Shown here in pieces: positions 38,850-47,999 of a DNA stretch of 52,494 nucleotides. Made by a program: the position numbers and the translations under genes. The stretch's first letter is position 1; each line of letters opens with the position of its first letter. Source of the stretch: Sedimentisphaerales bacterium (lineage in GTDB: Bacteria > Planctomycetota > Phycisphaerae > Sedimentisphaerales > SG8-4); the NCBI GenBank assembly GCA_016928975.1, contig JAFGJR010000271.1:1-52494 (forward strand). The letters are read 5' to 3'. Under the pieces are notes generated by a model. The model was given only the letters and a program-made list of their open reading frames with translations, did no database searches and was not told where the DNA came from.

Positions 38850-39840
38850 CTACGCGATGTCCCAGGCGTTCTTCGAGGACCTGGAGTTGCCCGAGCCGCA
38901 CCATTTCCTGGGCACCAGTTCCGGCTCTCACGCTGAGCAGACCGCCCGAATCATGGTCGAGTTCGAGAAGGTCCTCCTGGGCGATCACGCGGACCTGGTG
39001 GTCGTCTTCGGGGACGTCAACTCGACGCTGGCGTGCAGCCTGACCGCCAAGAAGTTGCTCGTCCCCGTGGCGCACGTGGAGGCGGGCCTGCGCAGCCGCG
39101 ACGAGACCATGCCCGAAGAGATCAACCGGCGGGTGACGGATACGATCTCGGACCTGCTGTTCACGCCGTCGGCGGACGGGGACGAAAACCTGATCGCCGA
39201 AGGGGTGAAGAGCAACAGGATTCATCGAGTCGGCAATATTATGATCGACTCGCTGGTGACGATCCTGGGCCGGATTAACCGGGAGCAGGAGGCGGAGATC
39301 CTACGGCGTTGGAACCTGCACCAGGGTCAGTATGTGCTGGTGACTCTGCATCGCCCGTCCAACGTGGATGAGCCGCACAGCCTGCGCCGCATCCTCGAAT
39401 ACCTCAACCGGCTGTCCGAGGCGGTCCCGGTGGTCTTTCCGATGCATCCCAGGACGAAGAAGAACATCGGCGCGTTCGGGATCGATATTCCGTTGCGGCC
39501 CTTGTTCCAGATCGTCGACCCGGTCCGGTACCGGGAGTTCATCACACTGGAGAAGAACGCCCGGTTCATCCTCACCGATTCCGGCGGAATCCAGGAGGAG
39601 ACGACGTTCCTGAGACTGCCCTGCCTGACGCTGCGGCCGAACACGGAGCGGCCGATCACGATCTCTGAGGGCACGAACGAGCTGGTGGACCTGGATACCG
39701 TGGAGGAAAGGTCCCGCCGAATCCTCAGTGGCGATTGGAAGTCGGGTGAGTCGCCCGATCTCTGGGACGGCCGGACCGCCGAGCGGATCGTCAAGGTCCT
39801 CGCCCAGTGCAGTCGCGGCGACCGGATCTGCCTGGACTGA
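38725..39840 (+). CDS. wecB: UDP-N-acetylglucosamine 2-epimerase (non-hydrolysing)
   Basis: Interconverts UDP-GlcNAc and UDP-ManNAc. 371 residues, normal size. Motifs: GARPNFMKMAPL (9-20), HTGQHYDYAMS, VEAGLRSRDETMPEEINRR, HRPSNVD, HPRTKKN and TDSGGIQEE, all standard for the family. The start is well supported by AAAGGAGG before ATG 38725 even though it lies inside the frame of the preceding glycosyltransferase. It supplies ManNAc for the surface polymer; no WecC dehydrogenase is in the window, so UDP-ManNAc is probably used as such. Confidence 0.95.
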   Translation: MPRIFLIVGARPNFMKMAPLYFALAQTRNLMPTIVHTGQHYDYAMSQAFFEDLELPEPHHFLGTSSGSHAEQTARIMVEFEKVLLGDHADLVVVFGDVNSTLACSLTAKKLLVPVAHVEAGLRSRDETMPEEINRRVTDTISDLLFTPSADGDENLIAEGVKSNRIHRVGNIMIDSLVTILGRINREQEAEILRRWNLHQGQYVLVTLHRPSNVDEPHSLRRILEYLNRLSEAVPVVFPMHPRTKKNIGAFGIDIPLRPLFQIVDPVRYREFITLEKNARFILTDSGGIQEETTFLRLPCLTLRPNTERPITISEGTNELVDLDTVEERSRRILSGDWKSGESPDLWDGRTAERIVKVLAQCSRGDRICLD

Positions 39841-39847
39841 GTGCGAG

Positions 39848-41092
39848 ATGCGTATCTTCTATGTCCATCAGTACTTTGCCTCTCGCAAGGGTCGCACCGG
39901 CACGCGCTCGTATGAGTTCAGTCGCTACCTTGTGGGCAAAGGTCATGATGTGACCATGCTTACCTCGGGACTGGCCAACAGCGAATTCCCGGTCTGCGAC
40001 GGCGAGTCTTGCTGCGAGCACGCGATCGACGGTATTCGCGTGATCTCGGTCCGCGGCGGCTACAACGACCCGAACCTGGGCACCGGCCTGAGCGGCTGGC
40101 ACCGCATGCTCCAGTTCTACGAGTTTGCCCGGGCGGCCGCGCAGGCGGGCAAGGGACTGTCCCGACCCGACGTCGTCTTCGCCACGCACACACCCCTGAC
40201 GGTCGGCCTGGCCGGTGCGAGGCTGAGTGACTACTTCGACGTACCCTTCGTGTTTGAAGTCCGTGACCTCTGGCCGGAGGCGCTGGTCAACGTAGGAGCG
40301 CTGAGCAATCCCGCCGCGATATGGTGGCTGCGACGTATGGCGCGCACGATCTATCACAAGGCGGATCATATCGTCGCCTTGTCCCCTGACATGAAGAAAG
40401 GCATCGTGCGAACGGGCGTCTCTGCGGAGAAGGTGACGGTGATTCCGAACGCCAGCGACCTGGACCTGTTCCGTCCCGATCTGGACGGTAGCGCGTCACG
40501 GCAGCGGCTCGGTCTGGGCAAGCGATGTGCCGGAATCTACTTCGGCGCTATGGGCATGGCGAATGGCCTTGAGTACGTCATTGAGGCGGCGAGAGTCCTG
40601 GCGGGGCGGGGGAGAGATGACATTGTCTTCGTGCTCCACGGCAGCGGGGGCAAGCGGCCGGAGCTTGAATCCCTGGCGCGCAGCTACGGCCTGACAAACG
40701 TCGTATTCAGTGACCTTGTGGCGAACAAGGAGGAGGTTGCCCGGATCGTGGCGGGTTGTGACGTGTGCCTGACGATCTACCGGGCGGCCAAGGAGCACAC
40801 CTGGTCGCCAAACAAGATGTTCGACTCTCTGGCGGCTGGTAAGCCCGTGCTGATCAACGTGCCGGGCTGGCTGGGCGAGACGGTCGAGCAGAACCAGTGC
40901 GGCCGGTCGCTGGACCCCCATCGGCCCCAGGCCCTGGCCGATGCCATGCAGGAACTGGCGGACAAGCCAGAATTGTGCCGCCAAATGGGCCGGAACGCCC
41001 GGACTCTGGCCGAACGCGAATTCGACCGCCGCGTCCTCGCCGACCGCCTTGAACGCCTGCTCACCGATGCCGTCGCCCGTCGTCGCACCTGA
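39848..41092 (+). CDS. Glycosyltransferase family 4 (WbuB-like)
   Basis: 414 residues from ATG 39848, 7 bp after wecB. N-terminus MRIFYVHQYFASRKGRTGTR and the block TPLTVGLAGARLSDYFDVPF followed by FEVRDLWPEAL are typical of the WbuB/WcaI-type GT4 group that often acts as a fucosyl- or N-acetylaminosugar transferase. The C-terminal half has VALSPDMKKGI, IPNASDLDLF and WSPNKMFDSLAAGKPV. With fkp in the same locus, fucose transfer is a reasonable but unproven guess. Confidence 0.9.
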   Translation: MRIFYVHQYFASRKGRTGTRSYEFSRYLVGKGHDVTMLTSGLANSEFPVCDGESCCEHAIDGIRVISVRGGYNDPNLGTGLSGWHRMLQFYEFARAAAQAGKGLSRPDVVFATHTPLTVGLAGARLSDYFDVPFVFEVRDLWPEALVNVGALSNPAAIWWLRRMARTIYHKADHIVALSPDMKKGIVRTGVSAEKVTVIPNASDLDLFRPDLDGSASRQRLGLGKRCAGIYFGAMGMANGLEYVIEAARVLAGRGRDDIVFVLHGSGGKRPELESLARSYGLTNVVFSDLVANKEEVARIVAGCDVCLTIYRAAKEHTWSPNKMFDSLAAGKPVLINVPGWLGETVEQNQCGRSLDPHRPQALADAMQELADKPELCRQMGRNARTLAEREFDRRVLADRLERLLTDAVARRRT

Positions 41093-41168
41093 CGTCAAAT
41101 CAGTTGCTCCCAGAGGACACACCCGCTATAGTCGTGCCGGGCCAAACTGAAGAACGTAAGGAGACCGC

Positions 41169-42269
41169 ATGGAAGTACCTCTGCTGGACCTGAAGGGCCA
41201 GTATGCAACGATCAGGGATCGGGTGATGGCGGCGGTCGCCGAGGTGCTGGAGTCGCAGCAGTGCATTGGTGGGCCGAAAGTGGCGGAGTTGGAGAAGCAG
41301 GTCGCTGCCGTCAGCGACTGCAAGTACGCCGTGGGCGTGTCGAGTGGAACGGACGCGATCCTGAATTGCCTGATGAGCCTGGAGATTGGACCTGGCGACG
41401 AGGTCATCACGACGCCATTCACGTTCTTCGCCACCATTGGCTGCATCGCGCGCGTCGGCGCCAGGCCGGTCCTGGTCGATATCGATCCCCGCACTCATAA
41501 CATTGATCCAAGCCTGATCGAAGCAGCCGTGACAAAACGAACGCGCGCGATCATGCCGGTGCACCTGTTCGGGCAGATGGCGGATATGGACCCGATCATG
41601 GAGGTGGCCGAGAAGCACGGCTTGGCGGTGATCGAGGACGCCGCCCAGTCCATCACGAGCACGTACAAGGGCAAGAAGGCCGGCAGCATCGGCACGGCGG
41701 GGTGTTTCAGCTTCTTCCCCAGCAAGAACCTCGGCGGCATCGGTGACGGCGGCATGGTCGTCACGAACGATGAATCGCTGTTCCAGCGGCTCGTGATGAT
41801 GCGCAATCACGGCATGGAGCCGAAGTACTTCCACAAGTACGTCGGCGGCAACTTCCGGCTCGACCCGATCCAGGCGGCGGCCCTGCTCGTGAAACTGCCG
41901 CACCTGGACGACTGGTCGGAGGCCCGCCGGCGAAACGCCACCTATTACAACAAGCGATTCGCAAAGACCGTCGTGCAGACGCCGTGGATCAGCCCCGACT
42001 GCAAGACGATCTACAATCAGTATTGCATCCGTGTGCCGCGACGGGACGAGGTCGTGGCGCACCTCAAGGCCAACAAGATCGGCTGCGAGATCTACTACCC
42101 GGTCCCCGCCCACCTCCAGGAGTGTTTCGCCTGCCTGGGCTGCAAACGAGGCGATTTCCCTGAAGCCGAGCAGGCGGCCCTGGAGATCATGGCGCTTCCG
42201 ATCTACCCCGAGCTGACCTGCCCGATGCAGGACACCGTCGTCCAGCAGGTGCTTGCGTCCCTCAAGTGA
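41169..42269 (+). CDS. DegT/DnrJ/EryC1/StrS sugar aminotransferase
   Basis: 366 residues. A PLP enzyme that transfers an amino group to a keto-sugar nucleotide. Schiff-base lysine K186 in [10 protein letters not shown]; cofactor-contacting D157 and Q160 in VIEDAAQS; substrate-loop SGTDAI (59-64); [13 protein letters not shown] 41169 with AAGGAG at proper distance. The family also holds dehydratases that replace the Lys by His; here Lys is kept. The keto-sugar it uses would come from a 4,6-dehydratase or C3 dehydrogenase not in the window, or from the SDR at the head of the locus. Confidence 0.92.
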   Translation: MEVPLLDLKGQYATIRDRVMAAVAEVLESQQCIGGPKVAELEKQVAAVSDCKYAVGVSSGTDAILNCLMSLEIGPGDEVITTPFTFFATIGCIARVGARPVLVDIDPRTHNIDPSLIEAAVTKRTRAIMPVHLFGQMADMDPIMEVAEKHGLAVIEDAAQSITSTYKGKKAGSIGTAGCFSFFPSKNLGGIGDGGMVVTNDESLFQRLVMMRNHGMEPKYFHKYVGGNFRLDPIQAAALLVKLPHLDDWSEARRRNATYYNKRFAKTVVQTPWISPDCKTIYNQYCIRVPRRDEVVAHLKANKIGCEIYYPVPAHLQECFACLGCKRGDFPEAEQAALEIMALPIYPELTCPMQDTVVQQVLASLK

Positions 42270-42284
42270 CCTGTCCAGGCACCA

Positions 42285-42953
42285 GTGTCGTTCTCTGACG
42301 CACCGATGTACGAATCTCTTAAGAGAGCGTTCGATCTCCTTATTGCCGCTGTGCTGCTGGGGGTTCTCTGGCCGCTGCTGGCGGCCATCGCGGTGGCGAT
42401 CCGGCTGGGCAGCCGGGGACCGGCGCTGTTTCGGCAGGAGCGGGCTGGCAGGGAGGGCAGGCCGTTCTCTCTCTACAAATTCAGGACGATGAGACTCGAT
42501 ACCGATCCGTTCGGACCCAGCCCCAGATCGGGTGAAGATCCACGATTGACGCGGCTCGGCCGGTTCCTTCGAGAGCACTCGCTGGATGAGCTGCCACAGT
42601 TGTTGAATATCGTCAAAGGCGACATGAGCCTCGTTGGTCCCAGGCCGTTGTATGTGTCGCAGGTGCCCGAATGGAACGAGCGGCAGAAGACACGGCTGCT
42701 CGTCAAGCCCGGCCTGACGGGCCTGGCGCAAATCTCCGGCCGAGGGAACCTGACGCTGGAAGAGAAGCTGGAACTCGATGTGACGTATGTGGAGCAGGCA
42801 AGCCTGTGGCTGGACATTCGAATCTGCCTGGCCACCGCGGCGCGGGGATTTGCGCGCGGCGGAGTCTACGAGAAGCGGTACTCCCAAGCGGAGAGTACTC
42901 GCGGGGACACAGCGTTCAGACGTGCGGAGCACTCAGAGCGGCAGTTGCAGTGA
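42285..42953 (+). CDS. Initiating phosphoglycosyl transferase (PglC/WcaJ-like)
   Basis: 222 residues. One re-entrant membrane helix near the N-terminus (LLIAAVLLGVLWPLLAAIAV), then the soluble monotopic PGT domain: LYKFRTM (63-69), catalytic Asp-Glu dyad D101-E102 in EHSLDELPQLL, and SLVGPRPL (115-122). It adds the first sugar-1-phosphate to undecaprenyl phosphate. This is the short form without the extra N-terminal helices of full-length WcaJ. Start GTG 42285 (AGG upstream) or ATG 42306. The C-terminal 25 residues are polar and unconserved. Confidence 0.93.
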   Translation: MSFSDAPMYESLKRAFDLLIAAVLLGVLWPLLAAIAVAIRLGSRGPALFRQERAGREGRPFSLYKFRTMRLDTDPFGPSPRSGEDPRLTRLGRFLREHSLDELPQLLNIVKGDMSLVGPRPLYVSQVPEWNERQKTRLLVKPGLTGLAQISGRGNLTLEEKLELDVTYVEQASLWLDIRICLATAARGFARGGVYEKRYSQAESTRGDTAFRRAEHSERQLQ

Positions 42954-42964
42954 GGCGGTCTGCC

Positions 42965-44233
42965 ATGAGCAAACGCATAGCGACATTTCTGCTCTTGCTG
43001 CTCGGTTGTTGCGAGGCCGGCCTGGCGCTGGAGCCGGCCGAGATCCTTGTAATCGCAAACACCGACTATCCCGCTTCCACAAGACTTGCTCGCTACTACT
43101 GTGAGAAGCGGGGCGTGCCATCCGGCAACGTGGTCCCGGTGTCCCTGGGACCTCAGCTCCGGGATTCCATCAGCCGGGCCGACTACGACAAACGGCTTGC
43201 CGGGCCCATCCGCGTCCTGTTGACGACACGAAAGGATCTGGAGCAGGTCAAATGCCTCGTGACGACGTACGGCGTGCCCTACAGTGTCGGGCGATGTGAG
43301 CCAGCCACCGGGATGGACAGCCGGCTCAAGCAACTGCGCCAGTGGCTCCAGCAGGAGAAGGACGCCATCGCTCCGTTGGAGGCCCGCAAAGCCACGAAGT
43401 CACTGGAGTATCAGCAACACCAGGCGCGCATGGCCCAGATTCAGGCGGACATTGACCACATTACCGGCGGGCAGACCGAGGCGGCCGTGGACAGTGAGCT
43501 GTCGCTGGTGCTGTGCCCCTTGTATGACCTGTATCGCTGGCAGCCGAACCGGTTGCGGAGCCCGGAGCCGCAGCTATTCAAGACGATGATGGTCTGTCGG
43601 CTCGACGGGCCGAACTACGGGATCGCCCAGGGGCTCATCGACAAGGCCATCGCTGCCGAGCAGGCCGGCCTGGCGGGTACGGCCTATATCGATTCCCGGG
43701 GTCTCTTCGGCAGAGACATATACAGTCATTACGACCAGTCATTGCGCGATCTGGCTATTCTGACGCGACTTCGGACGCTTCTGGCCATGAGGGAGGAACG
43801 GACACAGGCATTGTTCCAGCCAGGCAGTTGTCCCCAGACAGCCCTGTATTGCGGCTGGTACAGCGTGAAGAAGTACGTCGATGCGTTTCAGTTCGTGGAC
43901 GGGGCGGTGGGATTTCACATCGCCAGCTTCGAGGCGACCGGCCTTCACGATCCGAACAGCACGGCGTGGTGTCCCGCCCTGCTCATGCACGGCGTCGCCG
44001 CCACGCTCGGGCCCGTGAGCGAGCCGTACCTGAACGCTTTTCCCGAGCCGAAAGCGTTCTTCAGTGAGCTATTCGACGGACGCTGTCTCGTCGAGGCCTA
44101 CTACCGCACCAATCCGTTCAACTCCTGGCAGATGCTCCTGCTCGGCGATCCCCTCTACCGGCCGTTCAAGGGCGGCAGCCAGGGTGTGGAGCCCCAAACG
44201 ACGAAGGTCACCCCGCCGGACAGTGGGCAGTAG
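42965..44233 (+). CDS. TIGR03790 family secreted protein
   Basis: 422 residues from ATG 42965, 11 bp after the phosphoglycosyl transferase; a longer frame inside that gene is rejected. A signal peptide (MSKRIATFLLLLLGCCEAGLALE) also contains LLGC, so it may be a lipoprotein. The TIGR03790 pattern is seen at ILVIANTDYPASTRLARYYC, LVTTYGVPY, DSELSLVL, and the end GHGV-like VGFHIASFEATGLHDPNS with a late LLMHGVAATLGPVSEPYL. A coiled coil (about 120-165) interrupts it. Function is unknown; the family is widespread in planctomycetes. It follows the polymer genes directly and probably ends their transcript. Confidence 0.85.
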   Translation: MSKRIATFLLLLLGCCEAGLALEPAEILVIANTDYPASTRLARYYCEKRGVPSGNVVPVSLGPQLRDSISRADYDKRLAGPIRVLLTTRKDLEQVKCLVTTYGVPYSVGRCEPATGMDSRLKQLRQWLQQEKDAIAPLEARKATKSLEYQQHQARMAQIQADIDHITGGQTEAAVDSELSLVLCPLYDLYRWQPNRLRSPEPQLFKTMMVCRLDGPNYGIAQGLIDKAIAAEQAGLAGTAYIDSRGLFGRDIYSHYDQSLRDLAILTRLRTLLAMREERTQALFQPGSCPQTALYCGWYSVKKYVDAFQFVDGAVGFHIASFEATGLHDPNSTAWCPALLMHGVAATLGPVSEPYLNAFPEPKAFFSELFDGRCLVEAYYRTNPFNSWQMLLLGDPLYRPFKGGSQGVEPQTTKVTPPDSGQ

Positions 44234-44393
44234 CCCAGCCCATCATGCCCCGCGCGTGACGCCGGAAGGCCCGATAGGCGGCATTTCCCTATTCTCTCTT
44301 CGCAACAATGCGGATTACAATGAGAGTGAAACCGATCAGGACCGGCAGGATCGAATGTGGTTGTTGCTGCCAGCTCGTGGAAGAGGAGTTGCC

Positions 44394-45704
44394 ATGCGGT
44401 ACCTTGCAACGAAGACTGGAACACTTGCACTGATCTTCTGTGTCGTGACCGCTGCCTGCTCCGGGCAACGGACCACCTCACGTGCAGGTCAGACCCGTGT
44501 ATCTCGCCCCCAAGACCGCAACGAGACCACCCGTATCCGTAGCGACGTCTCCCAAGACGCCGGGGAGGGCCGCAAGCAGAGCCCCGCCACGCGCAAGGCG
44601 ACCAGGTGCCAGCAGAATCTCAATCGCAGAGTCCAGACGCTGCAGCGCAGAATGGCTGTCCTGAAACGAGAAATGGACCTGCGGCAGAAACGCGAGCGGG
44701 AGAAGGCCGTCACGCGCGTGCGGGATCCGCAAGCAATCAGCGAGGCGACCGAGTATCGTGATGCGGTGCGCAGCGCCATCGCCAGATTGAGCAGCGATCC
44801 GTTAGTTCTGGCGGTGGAGCTCCAGAGGGTATTGATAGATGAGTCCACAGGACGCTTGGCTGGCTCTGCGGCCGGAGGCACGCCGATCGTGGTCATCAAC
44901 CGTCAGAATTGGCGGGCGGTTCTCGCCGTGGCCGAGCGACAGTGCTCCGCGGCGCGGAACGGCACGTGGGTTGTGCCGGACTCGATCCAGGATCGACACA
45001 AGCGGGAAACGCTTCGATATGAAGAGTTGGGGAGCGGTTCCCTGGCGCGGACAAAGGCGCTGGTCCGTGAGGCTGGCGAAGCGGTCCGGGCGGCTGCCGA
45101 CAAGCCGGACTCGCTCGACGCCGCGATCACCCAATGGGAACGCCAAGTGGACGTGGCGGTGGCAGAGGTATACGACGAGATCGAGGCGCTTCGCACCGGT
45201 CACTCATCGACAGCACCCGTGCGGCCCACCGGCTTCCTCATAATCGCAGCGCCATTCCAGGACAAAGCCGGGTCGGGACACACGCAGACTCTCGTCGTTG
45301 TCATGACGATTCGCTCCGAGAGCTTTGTACCTACCGAAGAAGCCTATCAAGGCCTCCTGCAAACGCATCGGGACTTGCCCCCGATGGAGGAGCGTCAGCG
45401 CATCTGGGTCCTCGACCCCAGAGAGTTCAAAATGATTCTGAGGGGTGGCCGGGCCGTTTCCGCCGAAGGGGTCTTTCAGTCTGAAACGTGGGGCGGAGAC
45501 GTCCTGGTCAACGAGCCAGGGCGCTGCATCGTCCGATATGGAGCAGAGTGCCCGCGGCAGGTAAGCATTCGCCTTGCCTGGGAGCTCGATCCAAAGGACT
45601 GCGCGGGGCGGCTCCAGCTTCAGTTCGCAGACTCCGAAGCCGTCGAGGTTCCTTCCTGTCGTCTCGAACCCGGAGTCTCCGAATCGACAAGTGCCGGCCA
45701 GTAG
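44394..45704 (+). CDS. Lipoprotein with coiled coil, function unknown
   Basis: 436 residues from ATG 44394 (AGAGGAG just upstream). Lipobox VTAAC near residue 22. Then a basic, Arg/Thr/Gln-rich stretch, a predicted coiled coil (about 78-105; LQRRMAVLKREMDLRQKRER), a mixed alpha/beta middle with GTPIVVINRQNWRAV, and a C-terminal beta-rich part (residues about 280-430) with IRLAWELDPKDC. No family recognised. 160 bp after the TIGR03790 gene and convergent with a VanZ gene 25 bp away. It could be an envelope protein of the neighbouring locus. Confidence 0.7.
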   Translation: MRYLATKTGTLALIFCVVTAACSGQRTTSRAGQTRVSRPQDRNETTRIRSDVSQDAGEGRKQSPATRKATRCQQNLNRRVQTLQRRMAVLKREMDLRQKREREKAVTRVRDPQAISEATEYRDAVRSAIARLSSDPLVLAVELQRVLIDESTGRLAGSAAGGTPIVVINRQNWRAVLAVAERQCSAARNGTWVVPDSIQDRHKRETLRYEELGSGSLARTKALVREAGEAVRAAADKPDSLDAAITQWERQVDVAVAEVYDEIEALRTGHSSTAPVRPTGFLIIAAPFQDKAGSGHTQTLVVVMTIRSESFVPTEEAYQGLLQTHRDLPPMEERQRIWVLDPREFKMILRGGRAVSAEGVFQSETWGGDVLVNEPGRCIVRYGAECPRQVSIRLAWELDPKDCAGRLQLQFADSEAVEVPSCRLEPGVSESTSAGQ

Positions 45705-45729
45705 AACCACTGGTCGGTCGCGCCAAGCC

Positions 45730-46509
45730 TCATTCTTCCGTGGGGCAGAGGATTGTGCCGCCTGCATTTCTCTGGGCGAGCAGGCTGGCGATCCCTATGC
45801 CGGCAATGCTCGCCAGAATCCCGGCCGTCGCGGCGACTATGTCCTCGCCCTCGAACGCTTTGCTGGAGATCATCGTGCTGACCTTCGTGATCGCCACCAA
45901 GACCAAGGGCAAGGACATCGATGCCGCCACCCACCGGAGACCCATCCTCAGCGGATGTGGCCGCTGACGCAAGTACCCGATCCACAGGAGTGTGAAGACC
46001 GCGTACGTCAAGAGGTGAAACACCGTCCCCGTCACTGGCAGAAGCGCCGTGAGATTTGCGCGGGTGAAGACAGCCAGCGTGAGGATCGTCGTCCCCGCGA
46101 TAATCACGGACGTCGGCCAAAACGGCAGGATGGTAAGCAGGCCGAGCGCTGCTGCGGCCCCAATCGCATCGGCGAGCAGGTCCCGGGGGTCCATCGAGCG
46201 GTCTGCCACGAAATGCTGAAGACACTCGTCGCAGACACCGTAGGCAGCCACGATGGCGAGCAGGCACCAGACGGTGGCCCTGCGCCAGTGCACTTTCTCT
46301 CGCGGCTTGACAGCCGACCAGAGCAGGAACGTCAGGATCATGTAGGCCAGCAGATGGAGGCTCTTGTCGTACATGTGAGCCTGGCGGACGACCTGTGGAA
46401 TCGGGATATGGGCCAGCACGAACAGCGTCGGCCAGTACAACGCCAGCGCTGCAATCACCATCTTTTGTCGCCGAAGCAGAGCCATCGAATCCGTCCGCCG
46501 GAATTCCAT
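45730..46509 (-). CDS. VanZ family membrane protein
   Basis: 259 residues, about seven transmembrane helices. The VanZ motif occurs in the N-terminal half: DKSLHLLAYMILTFLLW, then DECLQHFVADRSMDPRDLLA with the D-E-x-x-Q-x-F and (D/P)-R-x-x-x-x-x-D pattern. The second half is an additional four-helix part. VanZ is linked to low-level teicoplanin resistance; most homologues have no known role. The start is uncertain: ATG 46509 (weak site) or ATG 46485 (GGACGGA upstream). Confidence 0.85.
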   Translation of the reverse strand: MEFRRTDSMALLRRQKMVIAALALYWPTLFVLAHIPIPQVVRQAHMYDKSLHLLAYMILTFLLWSAVKPREKVHWRRATVWCLLAIVAAYGVCDECLQHFVADRSMDPRDLLADAIGAAAALGLLTILPFWPTSVIIAGTTILTLAVFTRANLTALLPVTGTVFHLLTYAVFTLLWIGYLRQRPHPLRMGLRWVAASMSLPLVLVAITKVSTMISSKAFEGEDIVAATAGILASIAGIGIASLLAQRNAGGTILCPTEE

Positions 46510-46655
46510 TCAGGATCATGCGTTCCCGGATGAGTCCTCACCGGGTTGCGGCCGATTCTATCAAGGATTCGCACGAGAGGATAGCATGGGCCGTAAGGCA
46601 ATGTATAATGCAGGAGGTTCGCTTCGATCATGGAATGCTATGGGAGGATAAGAAG

Positions 46656-47948
46656 ATGACCGGCCGGACTTCTCTTGTCAATCGTCTTGCACGATGCGCT
46701 CGACCCCTGTGTATATCCCTTCTGGTCCTTTTGACACTCGACGCTGTCTCCGGGGGACAGACGCAGACGACCGTGAGACGCCGTACGACGGCCGCACCGC
46801 GGCTCAAGACCGTCCAACTTCCTGAGTCTTCCACCGGCGGCACGATCTCCGTCGAGCAGGCGCTGCTCGGCCAGCAGCGATTACCCACTCCCGCGGACCA
46901 GCGTCTGGAGCCCTCGGCTGTGGGACAGCTCGCCTGGGCGGCCCAGGGCGTACGGGTGCCTCGCGCTGCTTCCACGGCGACGACGCCTAACCCATTGCCT
47001 TTGCTGAAGGTGTACTTCGTGCTGCCGGATGGGGTGTACTCGTACAACCCCGCTGATCACTCCCTGGAACAGATCTCCTTGGACGACGAGCGCAGGACAA
47101 TGGCCATGGCCCTGGTGAATCGGCCCGATGCGCCGATCGGCGGCGCCCAGATCATCCTGGCGGGCTCGTTGCGGGAGTTCGGGACACAATACGGCGTTCA
47201 AGCACGGACCACCATGCTGCTTCAGGCCGGGCAAGCAGCCCAGAGCATTCAGCTCCAGGCGATGGGCCTCGGGCTGACGTATCTCAGTATCGAAAACGTG
47301 AACACGAACGTCGTCCGGCGTGTCGCCCGGATGGCCAAGGGTCTGGACCCGGCGTATGTCATCTTCGTCGGCTACCCGAGCAACCAGACGCCGGTCACGA
47401 CCGTGGAGCCATCCACGATCACTTCGCCCGCCAACAAGAGGGTGCTGCTCGTCGTGCCGCCCCAGGCCTTCCAGGACCAGGAGCTGTACGAGACCAAGCG
47501 TGCCCTTGAGCTGGCGGGGGTACCGGTTCAGGTGGCCAGCACGCGACTGACGAGCCTCACCGGTGTGCTGGGTGGGACCGCCAACGCCGATCTGCTGCTC
47601 AACCAGGCCAAGATAGGCGACTACGCCGGAGTCGTCTTCATCGGCGGGCCGGGCGTCGCGGAGTACTTGATCAATGCCGCGGCGCTGAATCTTGCCCGCC
47701 AGGCCGCCGACCAGAGGAAGGTGGTGGCGGCCATCGGCACCGCCCCGACCATCCTGGCGAAAGCCGGCATCCTGAAAGGGGCGCGCGTGACCGGGTATCT
47801 CCCGGAGCAGGCCAGGATCGTGCAGGGCGGCGCCATCTACACAGGCTACCCCGTGGAGAAAGACGGCTTGACCATCACCGCCACCAGCGCGCCGGCCATA
47901 CCCCTGTTCGTACAGGCGATCGTCGAAGGTCTCGGTCAGACCAAGTAG
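46656..47948 (+). CDS. Secreted nitroreductase-like/DJ-1-like fusion, active sites degraded
   Basis: 430 residues from ATG 46656 (GGGAGG eight bases upstream; longer frame to 46395 rejected). Signal peptide about 1-34. Residues 64-242 follow the SagB-type nitroreductase pattern (SVEQALL, LAWAAQGV, LPDGVYSYNPADHSLEQI, LQAGQAAQSIQLQAMGLGL, YVIFVGYP), but the usual RRS-x-R FMN-binding motif after the first helix is missing. Residues 262-428 follow the DJ-1/PfpI pattern (RVLLVVPPQAFQDQELYETK, VVFIGGPG, VVAAIGTAPTILAKAGILKG); the nucleophile Cys of the usual AICHG elbow is Gly361. So both catalytic centres look lost. Likely a non-catalytic binding protein of the periplasm or cell surface; single gene. 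Confidence 0.8.
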   Translation: MTGRTSLVNRLARCARPLCISLLVLLTLDAVSGGQTQTTVRRRTTAAPRLKTVQLPESSTGGTISVEQALLGQQRLPTPADQRLEPSAVGQLAWAAQGVRVPRAASTATTPNPLPLLKVYFVLPDGVYSYNPADHSLEQISLDDERRTMAMALVNRPDAPIGGAQIILAGSLREFGTQYGVQARTTMLLQAGQAAQSIQLQAMGLGLTYLSIENVNTNVVRRVARMAKGLDPAYVIFVGYPSNQTPVTTVEPSTITSPANKRVLLVVPPQAFQDQELYETKRALELAGVPVQVASTRLTSLTGVLGGTANADLLLNQAKIGDYAGVVFIGGPGVAEYLINAAALNLARQAADQRKVVAAIGTAPTILAKAGILKGARVTGYLPEQARIVQGGAIYTGYPVEKDGLTITATSAPAIPLFVQAIVEGLGQTK

Positions 47949-47999
47949 GGCCGAGCCGCCGTTGCGGCGAAGCCCTGCACCACCCGACGCGCCGGGCGG

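Noticed and set aside
41100..42932. 610-codon minus-strand open frame opposite the aminotransferase and PGT
   Set aside because: Spans two well-supported plus-strand genes and has no protein-like features.
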